From: a virus
Length of the DNA stretch: 33,937 bases
Reading direction: 5' to 3' (one strand)
Virus record (IMG/VR): IMGVR_UViG_3300035228_000990
Coordinates: 1 to 33,937 of that record
Positions 14,604-23,091 of this stretch are shown here, one piece after another (within the stretch, counting starts at the first letter, position 1; each line of letters begins with the position of its first letter). Below the pieces are notes generated by a model that saw only the letters and a list, made by a program, of their open reading frames with translations, searched no databases and had not been told where the DNA came from. The position numbers were made by a program, and so were the translations under genes.

Positions 14604-14852
14604 ATGAGTAACGACTTCCCCAGTATCCCAGAACAAGCAAGAAATTTATCTAAGACAGCTTTAGATATTGCCAAGTCCTTCGCAAAGACTAGGAGACTTC
14701 TTGTATCTGATGATTTGATTGATCTACGTAATTCTATTTGTGAATCTTGTGATCGTTATGAATTTGAAAGTTCTAGGTGCAAGGAATGTGGTTGCTTCAT
14801 GGTAAATAAAGTTCGTTTTAATGGGGCTACATGCCCTCTTAATCATTGGTAA
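14604..14852 (+). CDS. Zinc-ribbon protein (DUF6171-like)
   Basis: An 82-residue protein. The N-terminal half is a helix (ARNLSKTALDIAKSF); the C-terminal half is a Cys cluster: ICESC (Cys46, 49), RCKECGC (Cys59, 62, 64), and CPLNHW (Cys77), the arrangement of a zinc ribbon found in many phage genomes. A metal-binding regulatory or accessory role is likely; nothing more can be said. The next oxygenase gene begins two bases after its stop. Confidence 0.75.
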   Translation: MSNDFPSIPEQARNLSKTALDIAKSFAKTRRLLVSDDLIDLRNSICESCDRYEFESSRCKECGCFMVNKVRFNGATCPLNHW

Positions 14853-14853
14853 T

Positions 14854-15321
14854 ATGTTTATTCTAGATGATGTTTTAACTGATCTTCAGGTAAAAGAGAT
14901 TCTTGATGCCAATATTAATTACCATAACTACTATCTCCAACCGAAGGAGAATATTGAATGCCTAAATCCATTATTGGATGAAGCAAAAAAACATTTTGAT
15001 TTATCAGAATGTATTGGTTATGAAGTTTGGAGTCAAAATAACCCCGAACTTGGTTGGCATATGGATAAAGATGAGATTCTTTTCAAACAAGAAGGTGTCA
15101 ATTCTTTTCCAATATGCACTTTAGTTTATTACTTGAGAATAGAAAATATTCTTGGTGGTAAACTTCTTTTTGAAGACGGAAAGTCAATCAAACCATTACA
15201 AAATCGATTAGTTATCTTTGGTCCTGGTATCAAACATGCTGTCGATGAAATGTTTACAGTTGATGGAAGACGACAGTCTATTATCATAAACCCTTGGGAT
15301 TGTGAAATTAGATCCCCGTAG
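14854..15321 (+). CDS. 2OG-Fe(II) oxygenase (prolyl hydroxylase-like)
   Basis: A 155-residue protein with the canonical triad: LGWHMDKDE gives His69-x-Asp71, PGIKHAVDE gives His128, and RRQSIIIN gives the 2-oxoglutarate Arg at 139/140. YYLRIENILGGKLLFEDG is the core jelly-roll segment. The frame is open eleven codons upstream inside the previous gene, but the ATG at 14854 gives the family-typical start (MFILDDVLTD). The substrate is unknown. It stands two bases after the zinc-ribbon gene, suggesting co-expression. Confidence 0.85.
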   Translation: MFILDDVLTDLQVKEILDANINYHNYYLQPKENIECLNPLLDEAKKHFDLSECIGYEVWSQNNPELGWHMDKDEILFKQEGVNSFPICTLVYYLRIENILGGKLLFEDGKSIKPLQNRLVIFGPGIKHAVDEMFTVDGRRQSIIINPWDCEIRSP

Positions 15322-15417
15322 GATAAGGGTTAAGCCTGCTGGTGCGGATGGGATTGATCCCGCCTGGTTTCCAATTTCCAGTAAAAGAATTGGTGGCGAG
15401 CCTGCAACCCCCCGAAA
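15322..15417 (+). other. Intergenic region with hairpins
   Basis: A 96-base non-coding gap. It contains GGGA-TTGA-TCCC (about 15350-15361) inside a GC-rich segment, CCAATT/AATTGG enclosing an 11-base loop (about 15371-15393), and two GCCTGC copies. It could be a structured leader for the 15418 gene. No tRNA can be folded and no promoter is evident. Confidence 0.3.
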
Positions 15418-16011
15418 ATGAAACATAAGTACGAAGATTTTATTGGTCTCTATGAAGGAGCGATAGACCCAGATTTTTGCAATTGGATCTGTCGTTACGT
15501 GGATAATTCTAGCCATGTTGCCCCGAGAAACTTCATGCAAGTGAAGGATCAACAAGTTTGTTTTAGTGCATTTTCTCCGAAAGAGAATGGTGAACTAATG
15601 AAATCTGTTGACCAATGTCTCTTTGATTATGTCGGAGAATATCCATATCTTACTAACTTTAATTATGTGAGTGCATTAACGCTAGTGCAAAAAACCGAAC
15701 CAACACAAGGTTATCATCTTTTTCATGGTGAGAATCTAAACTGGGACGTTCAACATAGAACCATTGCTTGGATGGTTTATTTAAATGATGTTAAAGAGGG
15801 TGGTGAGACCGAGTTTCAATATCAGAAACTACGAGTTAAACCAAAGAGAGGAACTGTCCTAATTTGGCCAGGGGGTTTTACTCATCTCCATAGAGGCAAT
15901 CCTCCACTGAGTGGTGACAAATATATTGCTACTGGTTGGTATCAAGGATCAATTGGTTTACGTGAAGTATATACCGCTGGTCTTAACGATAGGAAAGACA
16001 AAGAAGGTTAA
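15418..16011 (+). CDS. 2OG-Fe(II) oxygenase with HxE iron motif
   Basis: A 197-residue protein. GYHLFHGEN supplies His103-x-Glu105, AWMVYLNDVKEGGETEF is the core strand, and FTHLHRG supplies the distal His (156 or 158), followed by KYIATGW. Glu in place of the usual Asp matches the other such protein at 28038; the YH-x-WH-x-E type is a recurring marine phage and cyanobacterial form. Predicted Fe(II)/2-oxoglutarate hydroxylase of unknown substrate. No promoter is clear just upstream; a 96-base gap with hairpins precedes it. Confidence 0.85.
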   Translation: MKHKYEDFIGLYEGAIDPDFCNWICRYVDNSSHVAPRNFMQVKDQQVCFSAFSPKENGELMKSVDQCLFDYVGEYPYLTNFNYVSALTLVQKTEPTQGYHLFHGENLNWDVQHRTIAWMVYLNDVKEGGETEFQYQKLRVKPKRGTVLIWPGGFTHLHRGNPPLSGDKYIATGWYQGSIGLREVYTAGLNDRKDKEG

Positions 16012-16060
16012 TTATTTGAGGGTTTCCTTTCCTAGGAGATCCAATTTTTGTATAGAGGGG

Positions 16061-16094
16061 TTGCGGAAAACCGATCGACATAATATAATAAATA
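16061..16094 (+). promoter_or_regulatory. Composite sigma70 plus late promoter of the glycan island
   Basis: TTGCGG (16061-16066), 17-bp spacer, perfect TATAAT (16084-16089), overlapped by late-type AATAAATA (16087-16094). The late box starts 26 bases after the -35 start, exactly as at 26967 and 29708. It is the only promoter seen for the whole cluster 16117-26958. Confidence 0.7.
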
Positions 16095-16116
16095 CAACGC
16101 AGTACGTTATTAAAAC

Positions 16117-17151
16117 ATGACGCAACAAAAAACAGCATTGGTTCTCGGTGCTGGTGGTTTCATTGGAAGTCATATGGTGAAACGTCTGATCCAAGAAGGT
16201 TATTGGGTTCGAGGTGTTGATTTAAAATATCCTGAGTTTTCTGAAACGATGGCACATGAATTCGTTGCTGGAGACCTTCGTGATCAAACTCTTGTAGAAA
16301 GTATTCTTACAGTTAATAATACCTCCTTTGATCAGATTTACCAATTCGCTGCAGACATGGGCGGTGCAGGATATATCTTTACCGATGAACACTCTGCAGA
16401 CATTATGCACAATTCTGCTAGTATAAATCTAAATGTACTGGATCGACAGAAGAAACTCAATGATTCTCTTGGAGTAAATAAGACCAAGATTTTCTATAGC
16501 TCTTCTGCATGTATGTACCCAGAGCGTAATCAATTAGACCCCAATAACCCTGACTGCCGTGAAGAATCTGCATACCCCGCAGCACCAGATTCCGAATATG
16601 GATGGGAGAAACTCTTCTCGGAGAGAGTATATTTTGCTTACAATAGGAACTATGGCATTCCTATTTGTGTTGCAAGGTATCACAACATCTTTGGTCCCGA
16701 AGGAACTTGGGATGGTGGAAAGGAGAAGGCACCAGCTGCAATCTGCCGTAAAGTCGCTCTCCTCCCAGAGGTCGGTGGAGGCATCGAGGTGTGGGGAGAT
16801 GGCTTACAGACTCGTTCCTTCCTGTTCATTGATGAATGCATTGAAGCAACTAGACGATTGATGGATAGTGACTTCATGGGACCAGTTAACATTGGTTCTG
16901 AAGAGATGGTTACTATTAATGAACTGGTGAAGACTGCTGCCAGTATTTCTGGTAAAGTAGTGACAAAGTTGCACAAACTCGACGCACCTTTAGGAGTGCG
17001 TGGACGTAACTCTAATAATGACCTAGTTCGTGAGAAACTAGGATGGGATTATTCTCAAACTCTTGAGGAAGGAATCCGCAAAACTTATGAGTGGATCTCT
17101 ACTCAAATTAAAACCCGTAAACTAGCTGAACGTGAACTGACCAATGTCTGA
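16117..17151 (+). CDS. GDP-mannose 3,5-epimerase (GME)
   Basis: A 344-residue extended SDR. Rossmann motif GAGGFIG (11-17), then AADMGGAGYI, SSSACMYPE with Cys132 (acid/base Cys of plant GME), the Tyr161/Lys165 pair in YGWEK, GTWDGGKEKAPAA with Lys204, WGDGLQTRSFLFIDEC, and GVRGRNSNNDL. This set is specific to GDP-mannose 3,5-epimerases rather than fucose synthases. The reaction converts GDP-D-mannose to GDP-L-galactose (and some GDP-L-gulose), using bound NAD. It opens the island, right behind the composite promoter, so it probably supplies the donor sugar for the fucosyltransferase-like enzymes downstream. It overlaps the next gene by eight bases. Very good family match by eye. Confidence 0.9.
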   Translation: MTQQKTALVLGAGGFIGSHMVKRLIQEGYWVRGVDLKYPEFSETMAHEFVAGDLRDQTLVESILTVNNTSFDQIYQFAADMGGAGYIFTDEHSADIMHNSASINLNVLDRQKKLNDSLGVNKTKIFYSSSACMYPERNQLDPNNPDCREESAYPAAPDSEYGWEKLFSERVYFAYNRNYGIPICVARYHNIFGPEGTWDGGKEKAPAAICRKVALLPEVGGGIEVWGDGLQTRSFLFIDECIEATRRLMDSDFMGPVNIGSEEMVTINELVKTAASISGKVVTKLHKLDAPLGVRGRNSNNDLVREKLGWDYSQTLEEGIRKTYEWISTQIKTRKLAERELTNV

Positions 17152-17743
17152 AACTATTACTAAAGTACCTGACACTACAATTGTTCTCAAGAAATCTGAG
17201 ATTAGAAACCTAGATGTCTTTGAACTTGAAAGTGTATCTCTAAATGCTAATGACTGGCTCTCTGCTGGTCAGTCTGAATATCGTCTTTATGCATATCTCT
17301 CTACCTGCTTTAATGATTCTGTTATCCTTGATGTAGGTACTCGCGTCGGTGGATCTGCTCTTGCACTTTCATATAATGAAAATAATCGTGTCATTAGTTA
17401 TGATCTAACTGAACAAGGTGCATCTAAGATTGTAAAAGATAACATCGAGTTTAAGATTCAAGATTTTCGTGAAGACGATTCTCTAAATTATGATGAGATT
17501 TCAATCATCATGATTGATGTTGATCCTCATGATGGTGTTCAAGAGGTGGAGATGATGGAATTCTTAAAAGATCGGGGATGGCAAGGAATCATTCTCTTGG
17601 ATGATATTGGTCCTGCTTGGCCTGAAGTTCAGGATATGTGGGATGCAATTGAAGAACCTACAATTGATGTGACTGAAGTTGGACACATGAGTGGAACTGG
17701 ACTAGTAAACTTTGGATCTAAGCATACTGTTGGTTGGGAATGA
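17144..17743 (+). CDS. SAM-dependent methyltransferase (class I), putative
   Basis: A 199-residue protein with a Rossmann-type motif ILDVGTRVGGSALAL (61-75) for S-adenosylmethionine, an acidic residue at the end of the next strand (ISYDL, Asp87), and IIMIDVDPHDG, resembling a metal-dependent O-methyltransferase of the TylF/Methyltransf_24 kind. IILLDDIGPAW is the post-core strand. The genomic setting suggests methylation of a sugar or sugar nucleotide. Overlaps the genes on both sides (8 and 4 bases). Substrate is inferred only. Confidence 0.7.
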   Translation: MSETITKVPDTTIVLKKSEIRNLDVFELESVSLNANDWLSAGQSEYRLYAYLSTCFNDSVILDVGTRVGGSALALSYNENNRVISYDLTEQGASKIVKDNIEFKIQDFREDDSLNYDEISIIMIDVDPHDGVQEVEMMEFLKDRGWQGIILLDDIGPAWPEVQDMWDAIEEPTIDVTEVGHMSGTGLVNFGSKHTVGWE

Positions 17744-18588
17744 AAATTACTATTTTGGGATCTTCGGGTCAGATCGGAGCATATTTGACTCAGTATTTAA
17801 AAGTCAAAGGACATGATGTAATTGAGTTTGATAAAGTCAACGCAGACTTTCAGGATATGACTCGTATTCCTAATGTCTGCTTGCAAGATGTACTAAAGGA
17901 TACGGATTTTTGTTTCTTTCTTGCATTTGATGTTGGCGGATCTCATTACCTTAAGAAGTATCAGCACACATTTAAGTTCCTTGATAACAATTCGAGGATG
18001 ATGTGTAATGCTTTCCAATATATTGAGAAGTATAAGGTTCCTCTCGTATTTGCCTCATCTCAGATGAGTAGTATGAGTTACTCTCCTTACGGAGTTATGA
18101 AGAGAGTTGGTGAACTATATACTGAGTCCCTGGGTGGCAAGATTGTTAAATTCTGGAACGTATATGGTATTGAAAATGACATGGAAAAAGCTCATGTCAT
18201 TACAGACTTTATAGATAAGGGATTTAGGAATGGTGTCATTGATATGATGACAGATGGTACAGAACAACGAGAGTTTCTCTACGCAGAAGATTGCTGTGAA
18301 GCTCTTGAGGCAGTCATGGAAAATTACGATGACTTCACCTCTACTGACCCTCTTCATATTACTTCTTTTGTCAGTACAAGTATTTTGGAAATCGGAAAGA
18401 TTATTCAGAATCTATTTGGTACTGATGGTAAAGAAGTACAAGTCATTCCTGCAGAGTCGAAGGACACTGTTCAGAAAGATGCTCGCAACCAGGCAGATAC
18501 CTTTATTACTAAGTGGTGGAAACCAAAAACTAGTATCCAAGAAGGTATTGAAAAAGTTTATAGAGAAATGAAACATTGCCATGAGTAA
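17740..18588 (+). CDS. NAD(P)-dependent SDR epimerase/dehydratase
   Basis: A 282-residue extended SDR. The Rossmann motif is GSSGQIG (7-13); the active site has FASSQMSS (Ser106/107) and Tyr117-x3-Lys121 in SPYGVMKR. FWNVYGIEND and EQREFLYAEDC are typical sugar-nucleotide SDR segments. The exact activity (epimerase, reductase or dehydratase) cannot be told. It starts at the ATG overlapping the previous stop (ATGA); a TTG two codons earlier is also in frame. It probably modifies the sugar nucleotide made by the GME or the Ugd-like enzyme. Confidence 0.8.
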   Translation: MKITILGSSGQIGAYLTQYLKVKGHDVIEFDKVNADFQDMTRIPNVCLQDVLKDTDFCFFLAFDVGGSHYLKKYQHTFKFLDNNSRMMCNAFQYIEKYKVPLVFASSQMSSMSYSPYGVMKRVGELYTESLGGKIVKFWNVYGIENDMEKAHVITDFIDKGFRNGVIDMMTDGTEQREFLYAEDCCEALEAVMENYDDFTSTDPLHITSFVSTSILEIGKIIQNLFGTDGKEVQVIPAESKDTVQKDARNQADTFITKWWKPKTSIQEGIEKVYREMKHCHE

Positions 18589-19537
18589 AGGATTTAAAAA
18601 ATCTCTAACGAGAAATACAGGACTAGATAACACTGACACTAGAGTCCTATCTCCAGACCAAAAGTTTCCAATCAACTTAATTTGTAATGATGATTTGGAA
18701 CCTTCCACATCTGCAAACAATAGATCTGTTTATACTCGCTGGGTACGCGATGGATCTGGACTTTGTAATTTGTATGTAAATACAAGAGCTTTGGAAGTCC
18801 TAGAAGATACTAGTGATCTACCAAAGTTTATTTGGTTGCTTGAATCTAGAGAAATCATTCCAGATCAGTATAAATTCATTGAAGAAAACTATGACTTTGT
18901 TGCTAGTAGAGTAGACGGTATTTTTACTTGTGATCAAAGACTCACTGAAGAGTCTGGTCCTGAAGGTAAGTTCCTCTATTGTCTTTCTAATGCTGCTCCT
19001 TGGGTTATGGATAGAAATATCTACGACAAGTGTAAACTAGTTTCGATGGTAGCATCCAACAAAGGATATACTCTGGGACACCAACGTCGTCTCAAAGTAG
19101 TTCAGGAATACTTTAATAAGTTTGGAGGAGATGATCTTTTTGGTTGGGGACTTCCTCAGGAACTTCCACTTAAAGAAAAATCCAGAGCACTTGCAGACTA
19201 CTTGTTTTCCTTTGCTGTAGAGAATGCAAACTACCCAACATATTTTACTGAGAAACTGACTGATTGCTTTGCTTGTGGAACTATTCCCGTGTACTACGGT
19301 ACACCAGGAGTTGCACAATATTTTAATCATGAGGGAATAATCTTTCTCGATCAGGAAAATCCTTGGGAAAATATTCCTTGGGACAAGTTGACTCAGGAAT
19401 ATTACTTGTCGAAGAATGACGCTATTAAAGAGAACTTCAATATCGCTAAAGAGATGAGAGTTGCGGAAGACTATATGTATACAAACTACTTAAACCAATT
19501 AGATCCCCTTAGAAACCAAAGAGCTGTAACAGTATGA
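18581..19537 (+). CDS. Glycosyltransferase family 10 (fucosyltransferase-like)
   Basis: A 318-residue protein whose C-terminal half has the GT10 donor-binding motif: DYLFSFAVENANYPTYFTEK, then DCFACGTIPVYYGTPGV and FNHEGIIFLD (residues 206-256). GT10 enzymes transfer L-fucose from GDP-L-fucose in alpha-1,3/4 linkage. No Gmd or fucose synthase is present in the window, whereas a GDP-L-galactose maker is, so L-galactose (6-hydroxy-L-fucose) is a candidate donor. Cytoplasmic, no membrane segment. Overlaps its neighbours by 8 and 4 bases. Confidence 0.85.
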   Translation: MSKGFKKSLTRNTGLDNTDTRVLSPDQKFPINLICNDDLEPSTSANNRSVYTRWVRDGSGLCNLYVNTRALEVLEDTSDLPKFIWLLESREIIPDQYKFIEENYDFVASRVDGIFTCDQRLTEESGPEGKFLYCLSNAAPWVMDRNIYDKCKLVSMVASNKGYTLGHQRRLKVVQEYFNKFGGDDLFGWGLPQELPLKEKSRALADYLFSFAVENANYPTYFTEKLTDCFACGTIPVYYGTPGVAQYFNHEGIIFLDQENPWENIPWDKLTQEYYLSKNDAIKENFNIAKEMRVAEDYMYTNYLNQLDPLRNQRAVTV

Positions 19538-20334
19538 CAACCACAGTAGATAGAAACGGTTGGGAAGCCGAAGATAAAATTGCAGACGAGTACTTACGTG
19601 CTTGCATTGAAGCAGTAGAAGATGATTCTTCCTTTGAAGTATTTAAATCTAACCCTGAATATACAACTATTCTGGAACATGTTCTTAAGGAACAGGGTCA
19701 GTCATATTTAAATATAGCTCGTGAAATGAATGAGGAAGCTCTTGAGGAAAACCTTGAGGGATTCAAAGAAAATGATAAGTATGGTTCCCCTAACAAACAT
19801 GTTTATCCTGGCATTGATGGTCAGATTTCTCCTACTACTCTGAGGTACATCAAGAATACGTTTGAGATGGCTTTCATGATCAATGATTCGCCTATCAGTC
19901 GTATTGTTGAAGTTGGTGGAGGGTATGGTGGACTATGTAAAGTTCTTAGTACTGTTTGTGAGTTTGATGAGTACGTTCTTATTGATCTTCCTGAAGTAAG
20001 TGCTTTACAGAGAAAGTATATTGATCAGTTTCCTGATATTAAAGATAAGGTAAAATGCATTCCATGTACTGAGTATGAAGAGATTGCGGACATTGATCTC
20101 TTCATCAGCAATTATGCTTTGTCTGAGTGCAGTCTTGAAGTCCAAATGGAATACTATGACAAATTGGTTACCAATACTAAGTTTGCTTATCTTATCTACA
20201 ATCTTGTCAACTTTAACGATTTCCACTATAATGACTTCATCGACAAGATGAAGGAAACTTTTACCTTCGACGTTGGTAGAGACTATGAAAACACTGTTAT
20301 TCTAGCTACACAAAAAGATGAATCGAATCCCTGA
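19534..20334 (+). CDS. Putative sugar O-methyltransferase
   Basis: A 266-residue protein. The N-terminal half is acidic and helical, then SAM motif IVEVGGGYGGLCKVL (124-138), DLPEVSALQRKYI (151-163), and LFISNYALSECSLEVQ. This arrangement is that of the putative sugar O-methyltransferase family found in O-antigen clusters. It would methylate a hydroxyl of a glycan or sugar nucleotide. Overlaps the GT10 gene by 4 bases and the nadE gene by 17. Confidence 0.8.
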   Translation: MTTTVDRNGWEAEDKIADEYLRACIEAVEDDSSFEVFKSNPEYTTILEHVLKEQGQSYLNIAREMNEEALEENLEGFKENDKYGSPNKHVYPGIDGQISPTTLRYIKNTFEMAFMINDSPISRIVEVGGGYGGLCKVLSTVCEFDEYVLIDLPEVSALQRKYIDQFPDIKDKVKCIPCTEYEEIADIDLFISNYALSECSLEVQMEYYDKLVTNTKFAYLIYNLVNFNDFHYNDFIDKMKETFTFDVGRDYENTVILATQKDESNP

Positions 20335-21085
20335 TTATATGAAACTTACATGCGATGTTGTCGCATGGATGTGTGATTATTGTAGTTCAAACAAAATCAA
20401 ATCTTTGGTAGTCGGAGTATCTGGTGGAATTGATTCCGCAGTCTCCTCTACCCTTGCGGCAAAGACTGGTATGCCAGTCTATGCAGTTGGTATGCCAATC
20501 AACCAAAACAGTGAACAGGAAAAGTTATCTGACGCTCATCTTTTCTGGTTGAAGAATAACTATCCTAATGTAACAGTTTTGAAAGCCGATCTTTCAGAAG
20601 TGTTTGGGAAGTTTATTGAGACTATTGGTAATGAACTTGGTATGGAGTACTCTGTTAATAAAATGGCAGGTGCTAATAGTCGATCACGACTTCGCATGGT
20701 TACTCTATACCAGGTTGCTGCATCTGTAGATGGTATCGTTGTTGGTACTGGTAACAAAGTAGAAGACTATGGAGTTGGTTTTTATACTAAGTATGGTGAC
20801 GGTGGCGTTGATATTGCTCCGATTGCTGATCTTTATAAAACAGAAGTAAGAGAACTTGGACAGTTCATGGGAGTAATTCCTGAGATTGTCAACGCAAAAC
20901 CTACTGATGGTTTATGGGACGATGGACGCACTGATGAGGATCAGATTGGTGCATCTTATGCAGACTTAGAACATGCCATGGAATATGGCAATGGTCCAGC
21001 AGTTCGTATTCTCCATGACTTCAACTGCAAAAATAAGCATAAAATGCTTCCCATCCCTACATTTAATTTGGTTAACAAGAAATGA
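20318..21085 (+). CDS. nadE: NAD synthetase
   Basis: A 255-residue, ammonia-type NAD synthetase. ATP-pyrophosphatase loop SGGIDS (35-40), NSRSRLRM (120-127), GTGNKVED (143-150), GDGGVDIAPIADLYK (160-174) and AKPTDGLWDD (193-202) are all in NadE order. It makes NAD from deamido-NAD, ATP and ammonia. There is no glutaminase domain. Its presence inside a glycan cluster is unusual: it may feed NAD to the dehydrogenase and epimerase, or refill NAD pools lost in infection or to host NADase defence. It overlaps both neighbours. Family sure; role inferred. Confidence 0.9.
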   Translation: MNRIPDYMKLTCDVVAWMCDYCSSNKIKSLVVGVSGGIDSAVSSTLAAKTGMPVYAVGMPINQNSEQEKLSDAHLFWLKNNYPNVTVLKADLSEVFGKFIETIGNELGMEYSVNKMAGANSRSRLRMVTLYQVAASVDGIVVGTGNKVEDYGVGFYTKYGDGGVDIAPIADLYKTEVRELGQFMGVIPEIVNAKPTDGLWDDGRTDEDQIGASYADLEHAMEYGNGPAVRILHDFNCKNKHKMLPIPTFNLVNKK

Positions 21086-22233
21086 GAATCGGTGTCATTG
21101 GTGCAGGTCGTCTAGGAATCTGCTTCGCTCTTCTTTGTGAAGAGAGTGGACATTCTGTCATTGTTTCTGACGTGCAATCAAAATACGTCACTCAACTGAA
21201 CAGTCGTGAAATTTTTAGTAACGAACCTGAAGTTGAAGATCTTTTAATGAGAGCTGAAAATTTTCAGGCTACGGTCAATAACCAAGAAGTTATTCGTTCA
21301 TCGGATTTTATCTTTACGTTTGTCCCCACTCCTTCTCTTCCAGACGGTAGTTATGACTGCCAGTGTGTGGACATGGTTGTGGAGGATCTACTAAAATCTC
21401 CTGACTTGCAGGATAAAGTTTTTGTTATTGGGTCTACAGTCAATCCTGGGTATAGTGATACGGTCCAGGATCGTCTCAAAGATCGTGGCATCTCTGTGTA
21501 TTATAATCCAGAGTTTATTGCACAAGGAACTATCATTCGTGATATGAGAGGTGCTGATATGATTCTCTGTGGAGGAGATGACTCTAGAGGATTTGGTGAG
21601 ATTCAAATGATCTATGAGGACATTCAGGATAGTGATGTTCACTTCTATCCAATGTCTCGCAAGGCTGCAGAGATCACTAAAATCGGTGTGAATTGTTTCC
21701 TTACATATAAGATTAGTTACGCAAATATGATGGGTCAAATTCTTTACAACTCTGGTTGTGGAGATGAGATTGATAATGTTCTTACTGCTGTCGGAGATGA
21801 TACTAGAGTTGGAAGTAAATATCTAGGTTATGGATTAGGTTTTGGTGGTCCTTGTTTGCCCCGAGATAATCGTGCATTGGGACACTATGCTAAGACCGTT
21901 GGTCTTGAGTATAATCTTCCTGGTATTACCGATGACTTTAATAATGTACATGCAAACTTTATTAAACGATATTGCATAGAACAGAATGTAAACAATCTTC
22001 CTTTTTTCATTGAGAGCATTGCCTTTAAGAAAGGATCTGACATGACAGTAGAGAGTCCACGATTCTTGCTGGTTGAAGACTTACTGAAAGATGGGTATAC
22101 TGTTTATGTTCAGGAGATTCAAGATGTTATTGATCAACATGAAGAGGAATTGATTGATCTTTACGGAGACAACATAATCTTTGTTAAGAACCCTGCAGAA
22201 ATTCACGAACCGTTTTGGAGGATCGACCTTTGA
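21082..22233 (+). CDS. Nucleotide-sugar 6-dehydrogenase (UDP-glucose/GDP-mannose type)
   Basis: A 383-residue UDP-glucose/GDP-mannose dehydrogenase. NAD site GAGRLG (7-12); FTFVPTPSLPDG; YYNPEFIAQGTIIRDM; ITKIGVNCFLTYKISYAN with Lys200, Asn204 and Lys210; catalytic Cys258 in GFGGPCLPRDN. It oxidises the C6 hydroxyl to a carboxylate with two NAD, giving UDP-glucuronate or GDP-mannuronate; sequence alone does not settle which. The C-terminal domain (EHEEELI-type helix, about 320-383) is present. Starts by ATGA overlap with nadE, the likely NAD supplier. Confidence 0.85.
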   Translation: MRIGVIGAGRLGICFALLCEESGHSVIVSDVQSKYVTQLNSREIFSNEPEVEDLLMRAENFQATVNNQEVIRSSDFIFTFVPTPSLPDGSYDCQCVDMVVEDLLKSPDLQDKVFVIGSTVNPGYSDTVQDRLKDRGISVYYNPEFIAQGTIIRDMRGADMILCGGDDSRGFGEIQMIYEDIQDSDVHFYPMSRKAAEITKIGVNCFLTYKISYANMMGQILYNSGCGDEIDNVLTAVGDDTRVGSKYLGYGLGFGGPCLPRDNRALGHYAKTVGLEYNLPGITDDFNNVHANFIKRYCIEQNVNNLPFFIESIAFKKGSDMTVESPRFLLVEDLLKDGYTVYVQEIQDVIDQHEEELIDLYGDNIIFVKNPAEIHEPFWRIDL

Positions 22234-23090
22234 CCATCAGTTATAATCGTCTAGGAAGTAATGGACGACTAGGTAATCAAATGTTTCAGTATGCCTCCTT
22301 GCGAGGCATCGCTGCTTATAACGGATATGATTGGATGATTCCTCCTGATGATACTAATCATCGGGATAATTATGGTTTGTTTGAGACCTTTCAAATGGTT
22401 CATTGCAAGTCAGATAATTTGGGGATTACTAACTTTCCTAACGTAGGAGAGTCTACACATGCTTTCGATGATAAATTATATTATACGAAAGATAATGTAA
22501 ATATCGATGCATATTTACAGTGTGAAGATTACTTCTTACATATAGTGGATAGTATTCATGAGGACTTCACTTTCCGTTCGGATTATTTGGATCCTTGTAA
22601 TGAGTTGGTTAACTCTTTTGACCGTCATCCCATTTTTATACATGTCCGACAGGCAGATAACATCGGCAGGGAAGAGTTCCATCCTATTCTTCCGATCAGT
22701 TATTATGAGGAAGCGTTAACTCACTTCCCCAAAGATACTCCATGTTTTGTATTCACTGATGATATTGGCTGGTGCAAACAACAGTCATTCTTTAGTGATG
22801 ATCGATTCATGTTTAATGAAAACAATGAAAGGTATCCGTATCAGACTATTGATGGTACTGGTAAGATGCAGAATACTCTTCTCCCACAGGTTGATCTGTG
22901 TTTGATGAGTCTTTGTTCTGGTGGCATCATTGCAAATAGTTCTTTCAGTTGGTGGGGAGCTTGGTTGCAGAATGATCGTGGAAAAATTGTTGCTCCTAAT
23001 CCAGAGAAGTGGTTTGGGTCTTCTATGACTCACCTAGATACTTCTATGATCGTTCCTGCACGTTGGGAAACTTTAGATTGGAGTAAGTGA
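22230..23090 (+). CDS. Glycosyltransferase family 11 (alpha-1,2-fucosyltransferase-like), copy 1
   Basis: A 286-residue GT11 protein. GRLGNQMFQYA near the N-terminus, IFIHVRQADN (HxRxxD variant), and the C-terminal DLCLMSLCSGGIIANSS followed by SWWGAWL are the family motifs. I chose TTG at 22230: it overlaps the previous stop (TTGA) and has a perfect GGAGG site eight bases before it (22217-22221); the frame is open to a TTG at 22215 but that would include the site itself. It transfers L-fucose, or possibly L-galactose, in alpha-1,2 linkage. In the HVR motif it has Gln where the other two copies have Arg. Confidence 0.85.
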   Translation: MTISYNRLGSNGRLGNQMFQYASLRGIAAYNGYDWMIPPDDTNHRDNYGLFETFQMVHCKSDNLGITNFPNVGESTHAFDDKLYYTKDNVNIDAYLQCEDYFLHIVDSIHEDFTFRSDYLDPCNELVNSFDRHPIFIHVRQADNIGREEFHPILPISYYEEALTHFPKDTPCFVFTDDIGWCKQQSFFSDDRFMFNENNERYPYQTIDGTGKMQNTLLPQVDLCLMSLCSGGIIANSSFSWWGAWLQNDRGKIVAPNPEKWFGSSMTHLDTSMIVPARWETLDWSK

Positions 23091-23091
23091 A

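Noticed and set aside
15312-15417. A third tRNA overlapping the stop of the 14854 oxygenase gene
   Set aside because: By analogy with 11537 and 12577 a tRNA should start at 15312, but no matching acceptor 3' strand or T-arm (GGTTCRA) follows.
21391-21738. Minus-strand 115-codon frame
   Set aside because: Lies antisense within the dehydrogenase gene, with no support.
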